Shown here: in pieces, positions 47,963 to 59,269 of the stretch | How positions within the stretch are numbered: position 1 is the stretch's first letter | Layout of the letters: each line of letters starts with the position of its first letter | The notes under the pieces: model-generated | The model's input: the letters and a program-made list of their open reading frames with translations, nothing else | What the model was told of the DNA's origin: nothing | Database searches by the model: none | From: JAGOME01 sp039812375 | Lineage (GTDB): Bacteria > Actinomycetota > Actinomycetes > Actinomycetales > Dermatophilaceae | Length of the DNA stretch: 64,000 nucleotides | Assembly: GCA_039812375.1 (NCBI GenBank) | Contig: JBDIAO010000001.1 | Coordinates: 1 to 64,000, forward strand | Reading direction: 5' to 3' | Translations under genes and position numbers: made by a program

Positions 47963-50900
47963 GTGCTCGACGTCAACTTCTTCGACGAGCTGCGGATCGG
48001 CCTGGCCACGGCCGAGGACATCCGCGCCTGGAGCCACGGCGAGGTCAAGAAGCCCGAGACGATCAACTACCGCACCCTCAAGCCGGAGAAGGACGGGCTC
48101 TTCTGCGAGAAGATCTTCGGCCCGACCCGGGACTGGGAGTGCGCCTGCGGGAAATACAAGCGGGTGCGCTTCAAGGGCATCATCTGTGAGCGCTGCGGCG
48201 TCGAGGTGACCCGGGCGGCGGTGCGCCGTGAGCGGATGGGCCACATCGAGCTCGCCGCGCCGGTCACCCACATCTGGTACTTCAAGGGTGTCCCGAGTCG
48301 GCTCGGATACCTGCTCGACCTCGCACCCAAGGACCTCGAGAAGGTCATCTACTTCGCGGCCTACATGATCACCAGCGTCGACGAGGAGCAGCGGCACGCC
48401 GACCTGCCCTCGCTCGAGGCGCAGATCCAGGTCGAGCGCAAGGAGATCGAGAACCGGCGGGACACCGATGTCGAGACTCGGGCTCGCAGGCTCGAGGAAG
48501 AGCTCGCCGCCCTGGAAGCCGAGGGGGCCAAGGCCGACGCGCGTCGCAAGGCCCGCGACCTCGCCGAGCGGGAGATGGCGGGGGTCCGACGACGCGCTGA
48601 CCAGCAGATCGAGCGCCTGGACCAGGTCTGGGACCGGTTCAAGAACCTCAAGGTCCAAGACCTCGAGGGCGACGAGACCCTCTACCGCGAGATGCGAGAC
48701 CGGTTCGGCCTGTACTTCGAAGGCGGCATGGGGGCAGCGGCAATCCAGCGACGCCTGGAGACCTTCGACCTCGAGGCCGAGGCGGCAGCCCTGCGCGAGG
48801 TCATCGCCACCGGCAAGGGCCAGCGCTACACCCGGGCACTCAAGCGCCTGAAGGTCGTCTCCGCCTTCCAGACGACCAAGAACGAGCCCGCCGGCATGGT
48901 GCTCGACGCAGTCCCGGTCATCCCGCCGGACCTGCGCCCCATGGTCCAGCTCGACGGTGGCCGCTTCGCCACGTCGGATCTCAACGACCTCTACCGGCGG
49001 GTCATCAACCGGAACAACCGGCTCAAGCGGCTCCTCGACCTCGGGGCTCCGGAGATCATCGTCAACAACGAGAAGCGGATGCTGCAGGAGGCCGTGGACT
49101 CCCTGTTCGACAACGGCCGCCGTGGTCGTCCGGTGACGGGGCCCGGGAACCGTCCGCTGAAGTCGCTGTCCGACATGCTCAAAGGCAAGCAGGGACGCTT
49201 CCGCCAGAACCTGCTCGGTAAGCGCGTCGACTACTCCGGGCGCTCGGTTATCGTCGTCGGTCCCCAGCTCAAGCTGCACCAGTGCGGCCTGCCGAAGCAG
49301 ATGGCCTTGGAGCTGTTCAAGCCCTTCGTCATGAAGCGTCTGGTCGACCTCGACCACGCGCAGAACATCAAGTCCGCCAAGCGGATGGTCGAGCGCCACC
49401 GCTCGGTGGTGTGGGACGTCCTCGAGGAGGTCATCACCGAGCACCCCGTGCTGCTCAACCGGGCCCCGACGCTGCATCGTCTGGGTATCCAGGCGTTCGA
49501 GCCCCAGCTCGTCGAGGGCAAGGCCATCCAGATCCACCCGCTGGTGTGCACGGCGTTCAACGCCGACTTCGACGGTGACCAGATGGCTGTTCACGTTCCG
49601 CTGTCTGCTGAGGCCCAGGCCGAGGCGCGGATCCTCATGCTCTCGAGCAACAACATCCTCAAGCCGGCTGACGGCCGTCCGGTGACCATGCCGACCCAGG
49701 ACATGATCATCGGCCTGTTCCACCTCACCTCTGCCGTCGAGGACGGTCGCGGCCACGGCCGCCTGTTCTCCTCGGTTGCCGAGGCGCGGATGGCCTTCGA
49801 CGCCGGCGAGATCGAGCTCGGCTCGTTGGTGCGCATCCGGCTGCGCCAGGTCGCACCCCCGACCGCCATGGAACTGCCCGAACAGGTGCGGACCGACGAG
49901 CACGGCCTCGTCGACACCTGGCTGCTCGAGACAACCCTCGGGCGGGCGATGTTCAACGAGACCCTCCCGGAGGACTATCCATACGTTAACGACCAGGTCG
50001 ACAAGAAGCGACTGTCGACGATCGTCAACGACCTCGCTGAGCGCTACACCAAGGTGCAGGTTGCCGCCAGCCTTGACGCCCTGAAGGAGTATGGCTTCCA
50101 CTGGGCCACTCGCTCGGGGACGACGGTGGCGATCTCCGATGTCGTCACCCCCGCCCGCAAGCCGGAGATCCTCGAGGGCTACGAGGCGAAGGCGGACAAG
50201 GTCCAGACCCAGTACGAGCGGGGCCTGATCACCGACCAGGAGCGTCGACAGGAGCTCATCGAGATCTGGACCCAGGCAACCGCCGAGATCGCCAAGGAGA
50301 TGGAAGCCAACATTCCGCGGAGCAACACCATCTACCGGATGGTGTCCTCCGGGGCCCGAGGCAACTGGATGCAACTGCGCCAGATCGCCGGCATGCGAGG
50401 CCTGGTGTCGAACCCCAAGGGCGAGATCATCCCGCGGCCAATCCGGTCGAACTTCCGCGAGGGCCTGTCGGTGCTGGAGTTCTTCATCTCCACCCACGGC
50501 TCGCGCAAGGGTCTGGCCGACACGGCCCTGCGGACCGCGGACTCGGGCTACCTCACCAGGCGCCTCGTCGACGTCTCGCAGGACGTCATCGTCCGTGAGG
50601 ACGACTGCGGCACCGAACGGGGCCTGGCCATGCCGATTGCCGTGGTCTCCGCGCGCACCGGCGCCCGCAGCCTGCACGACGACGTCGAGACCTCGGTGTA
50701 TGCCCGTACGCTCGCCGAGGACGTCGTGCGTGACGGTGAGGTCCTCGCCCAGGCCGGTATCGACCTGGGAGACGTTGTCATCGACGCCCTCTTCGCCGCC
50801 GCCGTGGACAGCGTGAAGGTGCGCTCGGTCCTCACCTGCGACAGTCACGTCGGGACCTGTGCGAAGTGCTATGGCCGTTCCCTGGCCACCGGCAAGCTCG

Positions 50901-51853
50901 TGGATATCGGCGAGGCGGTGGGCATCATCGCTGCCCAGTCGATCGGCGAGCCCGGTACCCAGCTGACGATGCGGACCTTCCACACCGGTGGTGTGGCCGG
51001 TGACGACATCACGCAGGGTCTGCCCCGTGTCGTCGAGCTCTTCGAAGCGCGCACCCCTAAGGGGGTCGCCCCGATCGCCGAGGCCACCGGGCGGGTTCGG
51101 GTCGAGGACGCCGACAAGGGTCGTCGGATCGTCCTGGTCCCCGATGACGGTTCGGAGGAGCACGAGTACCGGCTCACCTCGCGGCAGCGGCTCCTCGTCG
51201 GTGACGGCGAGCACGTCGAGGTCGGCACGGCACTGACGCTGGGATCGATCGATCCGAAGAACGTGCTGCGGATCCTCGGGCCGCGACAGGTCCAGATGCA
51301 TCTCGTCGACGAGGTGCAGAAGGTCTACCGCCAGCAGGGCGTGTCGATCCACGACAAGCACATCGAGGTTATCGTCCGGCAGATGCTGCGACGGGTGACG
51401 GTCATCGAGGCCGGGGACTCCGATCTGCTTCCGGGTCGGCTCGTCGAGCGTCGGCAGTTCGAGTCCGAGAACCGGCGAGTTATCGCCGAAGGTGGTCGGC
51501 CTGCCTCCGGACGTCCCGAGCTGATGGGGATCACCAAGGCCTCGCTCGCAACAGACTCGTGGCTGTCGGCGGCCTCCTTCCAGGAGACCACCCGGGTGCT
51601 CACCGAGGCGGCGATGGAGGCCAAGTCCGATCCGCTGCTGGGGCTGAAGGAGAACGTCATCCTCGGCAAGCTCATCCCGGCCGGCACTGGGCTTCCCCGC
51701 TACCGCAACATCGCGGTGGAGCCGACCGAGGAGGCCCGCGCAGCCATGTACTCCATCCCGAGCTACGACGAGTTCGGCTACCAGGCGTTCGGACCCGGCA
51801 CTGGCGAGGCGATTCGCCTCGACGACGCCGAACTCGGTCTCGATCGCCTCTGA
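47963..51853 (+). CDS. rpoC: RNA polymerase beta' subunit
   Basis: The product is 1296 residues. N-terminal zinc site CACGKY and CERCGVEV, the bridge-region residues, and the active-centre NADFDGDQM (533-541) with Asp535, 537 and 539 chelating Mg. The second zinc site is near CDSHVGTCAKCYGRS. GTG 47963 follows AGAAGGAA. Length fits actinobacteria with a coiled-coil insertion in the first third (ENRRDTDVETRARRLEEEL). Confidence 0.97.
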   Translation: MLDVNFFDELRIGLATAEDIRAWSHGEVKKPETINYRTLKPEKDGLFCEKIFGPTRDWECACGKYKRVRFKGIICERCGVEVTRAAVRRERMGHIELAAPVTHIWYFKGVPSRLGYLLDLAPKDLEKVIYFAAYMITSVDEEQRHADLPSLEAQIQVERKEIENRRDTDVETRARRLEEELAALEAEGAKADARRKARDLAEREMAGVRRRADQQIERLDQVWDRFKNLKVQDLEGDETLYREMRDRFGLYFEGGMGAAAIQRRLETFDLEAEAAALREVIATGKGQRYTRALKRLKVVSAFQTTKNEPAGMVLDAVPVIPPDLRPMVQLDGGRFATSDLNDLYRRVINRNNRLKRLLDLGAPEIIVNNEKRMLQEAVDSLFDNGRRGRPVTGPGNRPLKSLSDMLKGKQGRFRQNLLGKRVDYSGRSVIVVGPQLKLHQCGLPKQMALELFKPFVMKRLVDLDHAQNIKSAKRMVERHRSVVWDVLEEVITEHPVLLNRAPTLHRLGIQAFEPQLVEGKAIQIHPLVCTAFNADFDGDQMAVHVPLSAEAQAEARILMLSSNNILKPADGRPVTMPTQDMIIGLFHLTSAVEDGRGHGRLFSSVAEARMAFDAGEIELGSLVRIRLRQVAPPTAMELPEQVRTDEHGLVDTWLLETTLGRAMFNETLPEDYPYVNDQVDKKRLSTIVNDLAERYTKVQVAASLDALKEYGFHWATRSGTTVAISDVVTPARKPEILEGYEAKADKVQTQYERGLITDQERRQELIEIWTQATAEIAKEMEANIPRSNTIYRMVSSGARGNWMQLRQIAGMRGLVSNPKGEIIPRPIRSNFREGLSVLEFFISTHGSRKGLADTALRTADSGYLTRRLVDVSQDVIVREDDCGTERGLAMPIAVVSARTGARSLHDDVETSVYARTLAEDVVRDGEVLAQAGIDLGDVVIDALFAAAVDSVKVRSVLTCDSHVGTCAKCYGRSLATGKLVDIGEAVGIIAAQSIGEPGTQLTMRTFHTGGVAGDDITQGLPRVVELFEARTPKGVAPIAEATGRVRVEDADKGRRIVLVPDDGSEEHEYRLTSRQRLLVGDGEHVEVGTALTLGSIDPKNVLRILGPRQVQMHLVDEVQKVYRQQGVSIHDKHIEVIVRQMLRRVTVIEAGDSDLLPGRLVERRQFESENRRVIAEGGRPASGRPELMGITKASLATDSWLSAASFQETTRVLTEAAMEAKSDPLLGLKENVILGKLIPAGTGLPRYRNIAVEPTEEARAAMYSIPSYDEFGYQAFGPGTGEAIRLDDAELGLDRL

Positions 51854-51897
51854 TCGTCCTCGCTGCATGCGCCTCTAACCGCGCGCCTGCATGGCAC

Positions 51898-51927
51898 GGC
51901 CCCCGCAGGGTCACTCCTGTGGGGGCC
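51898..51927 (+). terminator. Terminator after rpoC
   Basis: GGCCCCCGCAGG and CCTGTGGGGGCC form a 12-bp stem (one G-T) with a six-base loop 45 bases after the rpoC stop. The next gene is convergent. Confidence 0.85.
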
Positions 51928-52057
51928 GCGCCATATCCTCGGTGCCACGGACCCGGGTATGGCGCCGACACCCTGGTGTGGCCGCTGACGACCAGAGGGT
52001 ATGCCGCCGCCGTGGTGTTCTGGCGATGTGCCAGCAGGGTCCGGATGGTCGCGCTCG

Positions 52058-53833
52058 TCAGCCGAACTGGCTGTCCATCCACGCCGTACGGGCGATGACC
52101 CACCCCTTGAGCCCAGCCACCTCGGCGGCCCAAGAACCCCGGACGACCTGGACGTCCTCGAGCTGCTCGGTGACGTCCCAGCGCTCGAAGTTCGCCCCGG
52201 CGCCGCGGCTGATGATCCCCGCCTGCTCGTCGATGTAGTCCGGCAGGCTGGCGAAGAGGGGGCGCAGTTCCTGCCAGCGGGCCGCGACCGCGGCCTGGAA
52301 CTGCGGATCCTGGTTGATCCGGTTGAACCAGCTCTCCCCGGTCTGGCTGGCCACTAGCGGGTTGGCGTCCCGCAAGTACCACCCGGTCGGATCGCCCTGG
52401 CCGCCGTCGAACCGGGCGTCCCCCATGCTGGTGTCGAAGTCCCACAGCGGGCCCATGACGAACTTGGCCCGCCCTTGAGTGGTGTCCCGGGGCTTGTACA
52501 TGAAGACCGAGGTGTTGAAGTTCGAGTCGGCGTTCTTGGTGAACTCCTCGACCAGGTAGTAGTCAACGAGGGAACGCTCGTCGACCCATGCCCGCCAGCC
52601 GGTCGCCGGGTCCGCGAAGGTCGGAGCCGTGATCGCGTTGTCGGCCTCGACGAGGGTGCGCTTGATGTAGCTGAGCTGTGCCTGTGTGATGCCCGTCCCG
52701 TCGGCTTCGTCTTGGGGCTGGCGGATCGTGACGCTCCCGCGGGTGTTGACGTCGACCCAGTGGTCACTCTCCTTGCGGAAGTCCCATTCCAGGAGATAGC
52801 CGCCGGTCACCGCGGGAGGTGAGTTCCAGTCCGTGGGTGGCTTGGACTTGTCGTTCCGGTTCGTGATCGAGTCGATGTTCACTCGGTCCGGGGCGATGTC
52901 GACGCGCTCGATGAGGTGGTAGAGGCCCCGGTACTCACGGTTGACGTAGAGGTCGACGGGGACGAGATGCGGGGTCCAGGCCAGGCCGTCCATGTTCTGC
53001 CCGAGGTGCATCGCGACCATCTGCCGGATCAGGGAACGGTCGTAGTAGTCCCCCAGGAGGGTCCACTTCTTCGACTTGGGCAGGCCGCACAGGGACGCCT
53101 TCTTGTCGAGGGTGACGTTCAGGCCGGTCTTTTCCATGTCCCACGTCGAGTTGCCGCGTCCGCTGATCTTGGTCAGGAGCGGACCGACGTCAGCGCAGGT
53201 TCCGGCCTCGTCGGCCTGGATGCTCACCCGCCCCTCCCAGGAGGCGTCCTTGGAGTCGACCTTCGACCCGTCGTTCGTGTCCAGGTAGACGGTGGCCAGC
53301 CCATCCTCCTGACGCATCCTCGGGGCGGCATACGTCACCACGGGGGTGGTCAGTGCTCCGGGGCCGGGATTGACCACGGCCCGGTACTCGTGCGCGACGC
53401 CCAGGGGGTTTTCGATCGTGAAACGGGCCACCCCGTCGTCGGGTTCGGCCAACCCGATCGTCTTCCACGAGGCCTCGTCCTGCCAGTTCGCGACCGGCTC
53501 GCTGCGCCCATGCAGGGTGTAGGTCAGCTTCGTGGGGATCTGCCGGACCTGGAGCAGCACCATCTGGTCACCGACGATGGCCGGGTTGAAGGCAGCGGTC
53601 CACGTGGTGATCGTCCCGTCCTCGGCGGCACCGAGGCGCGAGCCACCCGACGCCATCGCCCGGGCGACCCTGCTATCCGGGTCGTTGGCCACCCAGGTCA
53701 CCCCGAGGGAGACCAGGCCGAGGACGAGCCCGACCACAAGGAGCACGTAAAGGCCGCGGGACCGGCGCTCGGGCGTCGGCGCGGGCACGGCCGCGGAGGC
53801 CGGCGCCGGCACGGCGGTTGGTGTGGTCGTCAT
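52058..53833 (-). CDS. CotH-family secreted/membrane-anchored kinase-like protein
   Basis: The product is 591 residues. A Pro/Ala-rich cytosolic tail, one transmembrane helix (about 27-49: LYVLLVVGLVLGLVSLGVTW) and an extracellular CotH domain. Motifs are ISGRGNSTWDMEK, KSKKWTLLGDYYDRSLIRQ, YRGLYHLIERVDI, GGYLLEWD and MGPLWDFDTSMGD; in CotH proteins related residues bind ATP and Mg for protein phosphorylation. The host is not a spore former as far as can be told, so the target is unknown. ATG at 53833 overlaps the ABC exporter stop by four bases, coupling the two. Confidence 0.83.
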   Translation of the reverse strand: MTTTPTAVPAPASAAVPAPTPERRSRGLYVLLVVGLVLGLVSLGVTWVANDPDSRVARAMASGGSRLGAAEDGTITTWTAAFNPAIVGDQMVLLQVRQIPTKLTYTLHGRSEPVANWQDEASWKTIGLAEPDDGVARFTIENPLGVAHEYRAVVNPGPGALTTPVVTYAAPRMRQEDGLATVYLDTNDGSKVDSKDASWEGRVSIQADEAGTCADVGPLLTKISGRGNSTWDMEKTGLNVTLDKKASLCGLPKSKKWTLLGDYYDRSLIRQMVAMHLGQNMDGLAWTPHLVPVDLYVNREYRGLYHLIERVDIAPDRVNIDSITNRNDKSKPPTDWNSPPAVTGGYLLEWDFRKESDHWVDVNTRGSVTIRQPQDEADGTGITQAQLSYIKRTLVEADNAITAPTFADPATGWRAWVDERSLVDYYLVEEFTKNADSNFNTSVFMYKPRDTTQGRAKFVMGPLWDFDTSMGDARFDGGQGDPTGWYLRDANPLVASQTGESWFNRINQDPQFQAAVAARWQELRPLFASLPDYIDEQAGIISRGAGANFERWDVTEQLEDVQVVRGSWAAEVAGLKGWVIARTAWMDSQFG

Positions 53834-55659
53834 CCTGGCTCCTCCGCTCCGCTCAGCGCACTACGTGAGTCCTCGTCGAGTGCGAGGTGGGCGAACGCCC
53901 CGCCGGCCAGCAGGAGATCGTCGAAAGAACCGCGCTCGACGACCCGGCCGCTGTCCAGGACGTGGATGGTGTCCGCATCCCGGATTGTCGAGAGGCGGTG
54001 GGCGATAGTCACCGTCGTCCGCCCACGGGTCAGGGCGTCCAGCGCGACCTGCAGGTCGTGCTCGGTCCGGTTGTCCAGTGCGCTCGTTGCTTCGTCGAGG
54101 ATGAGGACGCGGGGGTCTTTGAGCAGGGTGCGGGCGATGGCGATGCGCTGCTTCTCCCCACCGGAGAGTCGGTGCCCCTGGGAACCGACGACGGTGTCGA
54201 GACCATCCGGCAGCGACCTGACGAGATCGTCGATCTGAGCGGCGGCGAGAACCGCCCACAACTCGTCGTTGGTGGCAGCGGGCCTGGCCAGCAAGAGATT
54301 CTCCCGGATCGAGGTGTGCACGAGGTACGGGTTCTGATTGACCATGCCGACGATGCGGGTGAGATCCTCGAAGGCCAGGTGGCGCACGTCGACGCCGTCG
54401 ATGGTGATCCGTCCGGTACTCGGGTCGGCGAGCCGGGCGATGAGGTTGCCCAGGGTGCTTTTCCCGGACCCGGTCTCCCCGACGAGGGCCGCGCTGCCCC
54501 CGGCCGGGATATGCAGGTCGATGCCAGTGAGGACGTTGCCCTCGACGCTGGGGTAGCGGTAGGAGACCCCGTCGATGGCGACCTCTCCGCGCACCGCTGC
54601 GGGGTCGACCCGGACCGGGTGGGTGGGCTCGGCTACCTCGACCGGTAGGTCGAGGTAGCCGAAGATCCGGCTGAGCAGCGCCATCGACGCCACCCAGTCC
54701 GCACCGACGTTGAGCAGGTTCATCAGCGGGCGGAAGATGCCGGCCTGGAGCGCGGTGAACGCGATGATGGTGCCCAGCGAGAGCGGGCCGACGACTTCGG
54801 GGTAGCCAGCAGCGAGGAAGACGAGGGCGGGGATCGCAGCGAACGCGAAGTCCATCGTCGCCAGGCGTCCGCGACCGGCCATCCGGGAACGCACCTCGAG
54901 GTCCGCGAGCTCCTCGGAGGACCGGGCGAACTGGCGACTGCGCAACGGCGCGATCCCCAGGGTGCGGGTGAGCATGGCCCCGCTGATCGACAGCGACTCG
55001 TGGATCTGTCCGGTCAACGCGGACAGGGTGCGCTGCCGCTCCACCGTCATGTCCCGTCGCAGGTGGGCCACCCGGCGGGTGAGCAGCAGCGCCGGGGGCA
55101 GCACGAATGCGGTGAGCAGGGTCAGCCGGGGGCTGAGGGCAAGCATGGCGACCAAGGTCGCGGTCACAGTGGTCAGACTCGTCACAATGGAGGTCGCCGT
55201 GTTCGTGACGACGGCCTGCAGGCCGCCGATGTCGTTCGTCAGCCGGGACTGGATCTCACCGCCGTGGGTGCGGGTGAAGAAGTCCATCGACTGGCGTTGC
55301 AGGTGGTCGAAGACTCGCGTACGCAGCGCGCTCATCACCGCTTGACCGGTGGAGGTGGTCAACCACGCTTGGATGATGCCAAGCAGCCCGTTCGCGGCGG
55401 CGACCGTGAGCAGGCCGAGGACGCAGAGCAAGAGCAGGGGTCGGTTGCCTTCTGGGATCGCCCGGTCGACCAGGGCCCGGATGAGGAAGGGTTGCCCGAG
55501 CGCGACGAGGGAAGACTCGACGATCACCAGCACGACGAGCGTCAAGCGCCCGATGTGCGGCCGGAACAGAGCCAGCACCCGGCGCAGGGGGACCGGGGAC
55601 TCCGCGAGCTGGGCGCGGTCGCGAGGGTCGACGCGGCGCGCGCCACCGCCTTTGCCCAT
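53830..55659 (-). CDS. ABC exporter with fused membrane and ATPase domains
   Basis: The product is 609 residues. Six membrane helices (about 35-325) precede the ATPase: Walker A VGETGSGKST, Q-loop MVNQNPYLVH, signature RLSGGEKQR, Walker B VLILDEATS and H-loop IAHRLST. This is the half-transporter layout of MsbA/LmrA-like exporters, acting as a homodimer. Cargo is not evident. Overlap with the CotH gene suggests the exporter and the anchored kinase-like protein work together, for example in cell-envelope modification. The pair lies between rpoC and rpsL on the opposite strand. Confidence 0.9.
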   Translation of the reverse strand: MGKGGGARRVDPRDRAQLAESPVPLRRVLALFRPHIGRLTLVVLVIVESSLVALGQPFLIRALVDRAIPEGNRPLLLLCVLGLLTVAAANGLLGIIQAWLTTSTGQAVMSALRTRVFDHLQRQSMDFFTRTHGGEIQSRLTNDIGGLQAVVTNTATSIVTSLTTVTATLVAMLALSPRLTLLTAFVLPPALLLTRRVAHLRRDMTVERQRTLSALTGQIHESLSISGAMLTRTLGIAPLRSRQFARSSEELADLEVRSRMAGRGRLATMDFAFAAIPALVFLAAGYPEVVGPLSLGTIIAFTALQAGIFRPLMNLLNVGADWVASMALLSRIFGYLDLPVEVAEPTHPVRVDPAAVRGEVAIDGVSYRYPSVEGNVLTGIDLHIPAGGSAALVGETGSGKSTLGNLIARLADPSTGRITIDGVDVRHLAFEDLTRIVGMVNQNPYLVHTSIRENLLLARPAATNDELWAVLAAAQIDDLVRSLPDGLDTVVGSQGHRLSGGEKQRIAIARTLLKDPRVLILDEATSALDNRTEHDLQVALDALTRGRTTVTIAHRLSTIRDADTIHVLDSGRVVERGSFDDLLLAGGAFAHLALDEDSRSALSGAEEPG

Positions 55660-56080
55660 GCGCTACCCCTGGTTGGTCCTCAACGATCGATACGGCGAGC
55701 ACCACGGTGCCGTCCGTGACGGCGCAGGATACTCGCTCTGGCTGTGAGCCCCCGCCACCTTTGGAGGCAAGGACAGCGCGGACCGGGTGAGTGCGATTTG
55801 GTGGGTCTGGGACCGGCCGGTAGCATGGAACACCGTGTCTGGCTAGGTCCAGGCCCACGAGTCGCGCAGGACGGGAGCCCGGACGGTGCGACACGCCCAC
55901 TTCTCGCCGGGCGCCTCCTTCCGATCGTCATCCGTGACGGGTGTGTCCGGGAGCGGGGAGTGCAGGGGAGAGCACCCGGTGGTGGCCCCTCCAAGCAGGT
56001 GAGGGTGATGTCGCCGGCACGACAAGGACGTCACCGCTTCGCCGCGGGACGACAGACCAGAACAAGGAAAAGGAACCAGG
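55660..56080. other. Divergent region holding the str-operon promoter and a long rpsL leader
   Basis: Besides the promoter at 55798 it contains a 250-base rpsL leader with G/C-rich inverted elements and no convincing gene. A promoter for the leftward ABC gene must be in the first 100 bases but was not identified. Confidence 0.5.
55798..55826 (+). promoter_or_regulatory. rpsL: rpsL-rpsG-fusA-tuf promoter
   Basis: TTGGTG at 55798-55803 and TAGCAT at 55821-55826 with a 17-base spacer, about 250 bases before rpsL. Confidence 0.65.
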
Positions 56081-56455
56081 TTGCCCACCATCAACCAGCT
56101 GGTGCGCAAGGGCCGGCAGGACAAGTCGAGCAAAGTCTCGACCCCTGCGCTCAAAGGCTCTCCGCAGCGCCGCGGCGTTTGCACGCGTGTCTACACCACG
56201 ACTCCGAAGAAGCCCAACTCCGCGCTGCGCAAGGTTGCCCGGGTCAAGCTCACCTCTGGCATCGAGGTCACCGCCTATATCCCCGGTGAGGGCCACAACC
56301 TCCAGGAGCACTCGATGGTGCTCGTGCGCGGGGGGCGGGTCAAGGACCTGCCCGGTGTGCGCTACAAGATCATCCGAGGGGCGCTGGACACCCAGGGCGT
56401 GAAGAACCGCAAGCAGGCTCGCAGCCGCTACGGTGCGAAGAGGGTGAAGGGCTGA
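56081..56455 (+). CDS. rpsL: 30S ribosomal protein S12
   Basis: The product is 124 residues from TTG 56081 (PTINQLVRKGRQDK). Lys43 in TTTPKKPNSALRK and Lys88 in RGGRVKDLPGVRYK are the wild-type residues, so no streptomycin-resistance change is present. AAAAGGAA precedes the TTG. Its stop overlaps the rpsG ATG by one base. Confidence 0.97.
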   Translation: MPTINQLVRKGRQDKSSKVSTPALKGSPQRRGVCTRVYTTTPKKPNSALRKVARVKLTSGIEVTAYIPGEGHNLQEHSMVLVRGGRVKDLPGVRYKIIRGALDTQGVKNRKQARSRYGAKRVKG

Positions 56456-56925
56456 TGCCACGCAAGGGCCCGGCCGCCAAGCGCCCCCTCGTCGTCGACC
56501 CCGTCTACCAGTCCCCGCTGGTCACTGCCCTGGTCAACAAGGTCCTCCTCGACGGCAAGAAGTCGATTGCCGAGAACATCGTCTACGGCGCCCTTGAGGG
56601 CTGCCGGGACAAGACTGGAACGGACCCGGTGGCCACGCTCAAGCGGGCGCTGGACAACATCAAGCCGACCCTGGAGGTCAAGTCCCGCCGCGTCGGTGGT
56701 GCCACCTACCAGGTTCCGATCGAGGTCAAGCCCAACCGGGCGACGACCCTGTCGCTGCGCTGGCTCGTGGGCTATTCCCGGCAGCGCCGTGAGAAGACGA
56801 TGACCCAGCGCCTCATGAACGAGATCCTCGACGCGTCCAACGGCCTCGGCGCCGCGGTGAAGCGTCGTGAGGACACCCACAAGATGGCCGAGTCCAACAA
56901 GGCCTTCGCGCACTACCGCTGGTGA
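56455..56925 (+). CDS. rpsG: 30S ribosomal protein S7
   Basis: The product is 156 residues: MPRKGPAAKRPLVVDPVY, then SPLVTALVNKVLLDGKKS, VGGATYQVPIEV and the C-terminal helix EDTHKMAESNKAFAHYRW. S7 nucleates the 30S head and often represses the str operon. ATG overlaps the rpsL stop. Confidence 0.97.
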   Translation: MPRKGPAAKRPLVVDPVYQSPLVTALVNKVLLDGKKSIAENIVYGALEGCRDKTGTDPVATLKRALDNIKPTLEVKSRRVGGATYQVPIEVKPNRATTLSLRWLVGYSRQRREKTMTQRLMNEILDASNGLGAAVKRREDTHKMAESNKAFAHYRW

Positions 56926-56936
56926 CCCCAGCCTCC

Positions 56937-56973
56937 GGTATGCCGTGGGCGCGCCCGGTGCCCGCGGCATACC
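56937..56973 (+). terminator. Hairpin between rpsG and fusA built from the GTATGCCG motif
   Basis: GGTATGCCGTGGGC (56937) pairs with GCCCGCGGCATACC (56960), 14 bp with one T-G pair, and a nine-base loop. It may be an attenuator within the str operon. Confidence 0.75.
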
Positions 56974-57014
56974 CGGCGACCACCCACCACTGACACGAGA
57001 CGAGACAAGACGAA

Positions 57015-59129
<2,115 letters not shown>

Positions 59130-59153
59130 GTCGGTAGACTGAGCCGTGGTCTC

Positions 59154-59189
59154 CCGCACCCGGCATACCGTCCGCACTCGGCATACCGT
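59154..59189 (+). repeat. 18-bp tandem duplication carrying CGGCATACC between fusA and tuf
   Basis: CCGCACCCGGCATACCGT (59154-59171) is followed by CCGCACTCGGCATACCGT (59172-59189), one mismatch. Just upstream TAGACT at 59134-59139 might be a -10 box for tuf. Confidence 0.92.
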
Positions 59190-59269
59190 CAGAGAAACCC
59201 AGTACGACGCCACGTCCTGCCCGGTCGTGCAGCGTAAAACCCAGAAACCGTCCTAGGAGGACAACGAAA

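Noticed and set aside
47705..51868. Antisense frame of about 1390 codons opposite rpoC
   Set aside because: Same third-codon-position artefact; rpoC is unambiguous on the plus strand.
56081..56455. Possible streptomycin-resistance change in rpsL
   Set aside because: Lys43 and Lys88 are wild-type.
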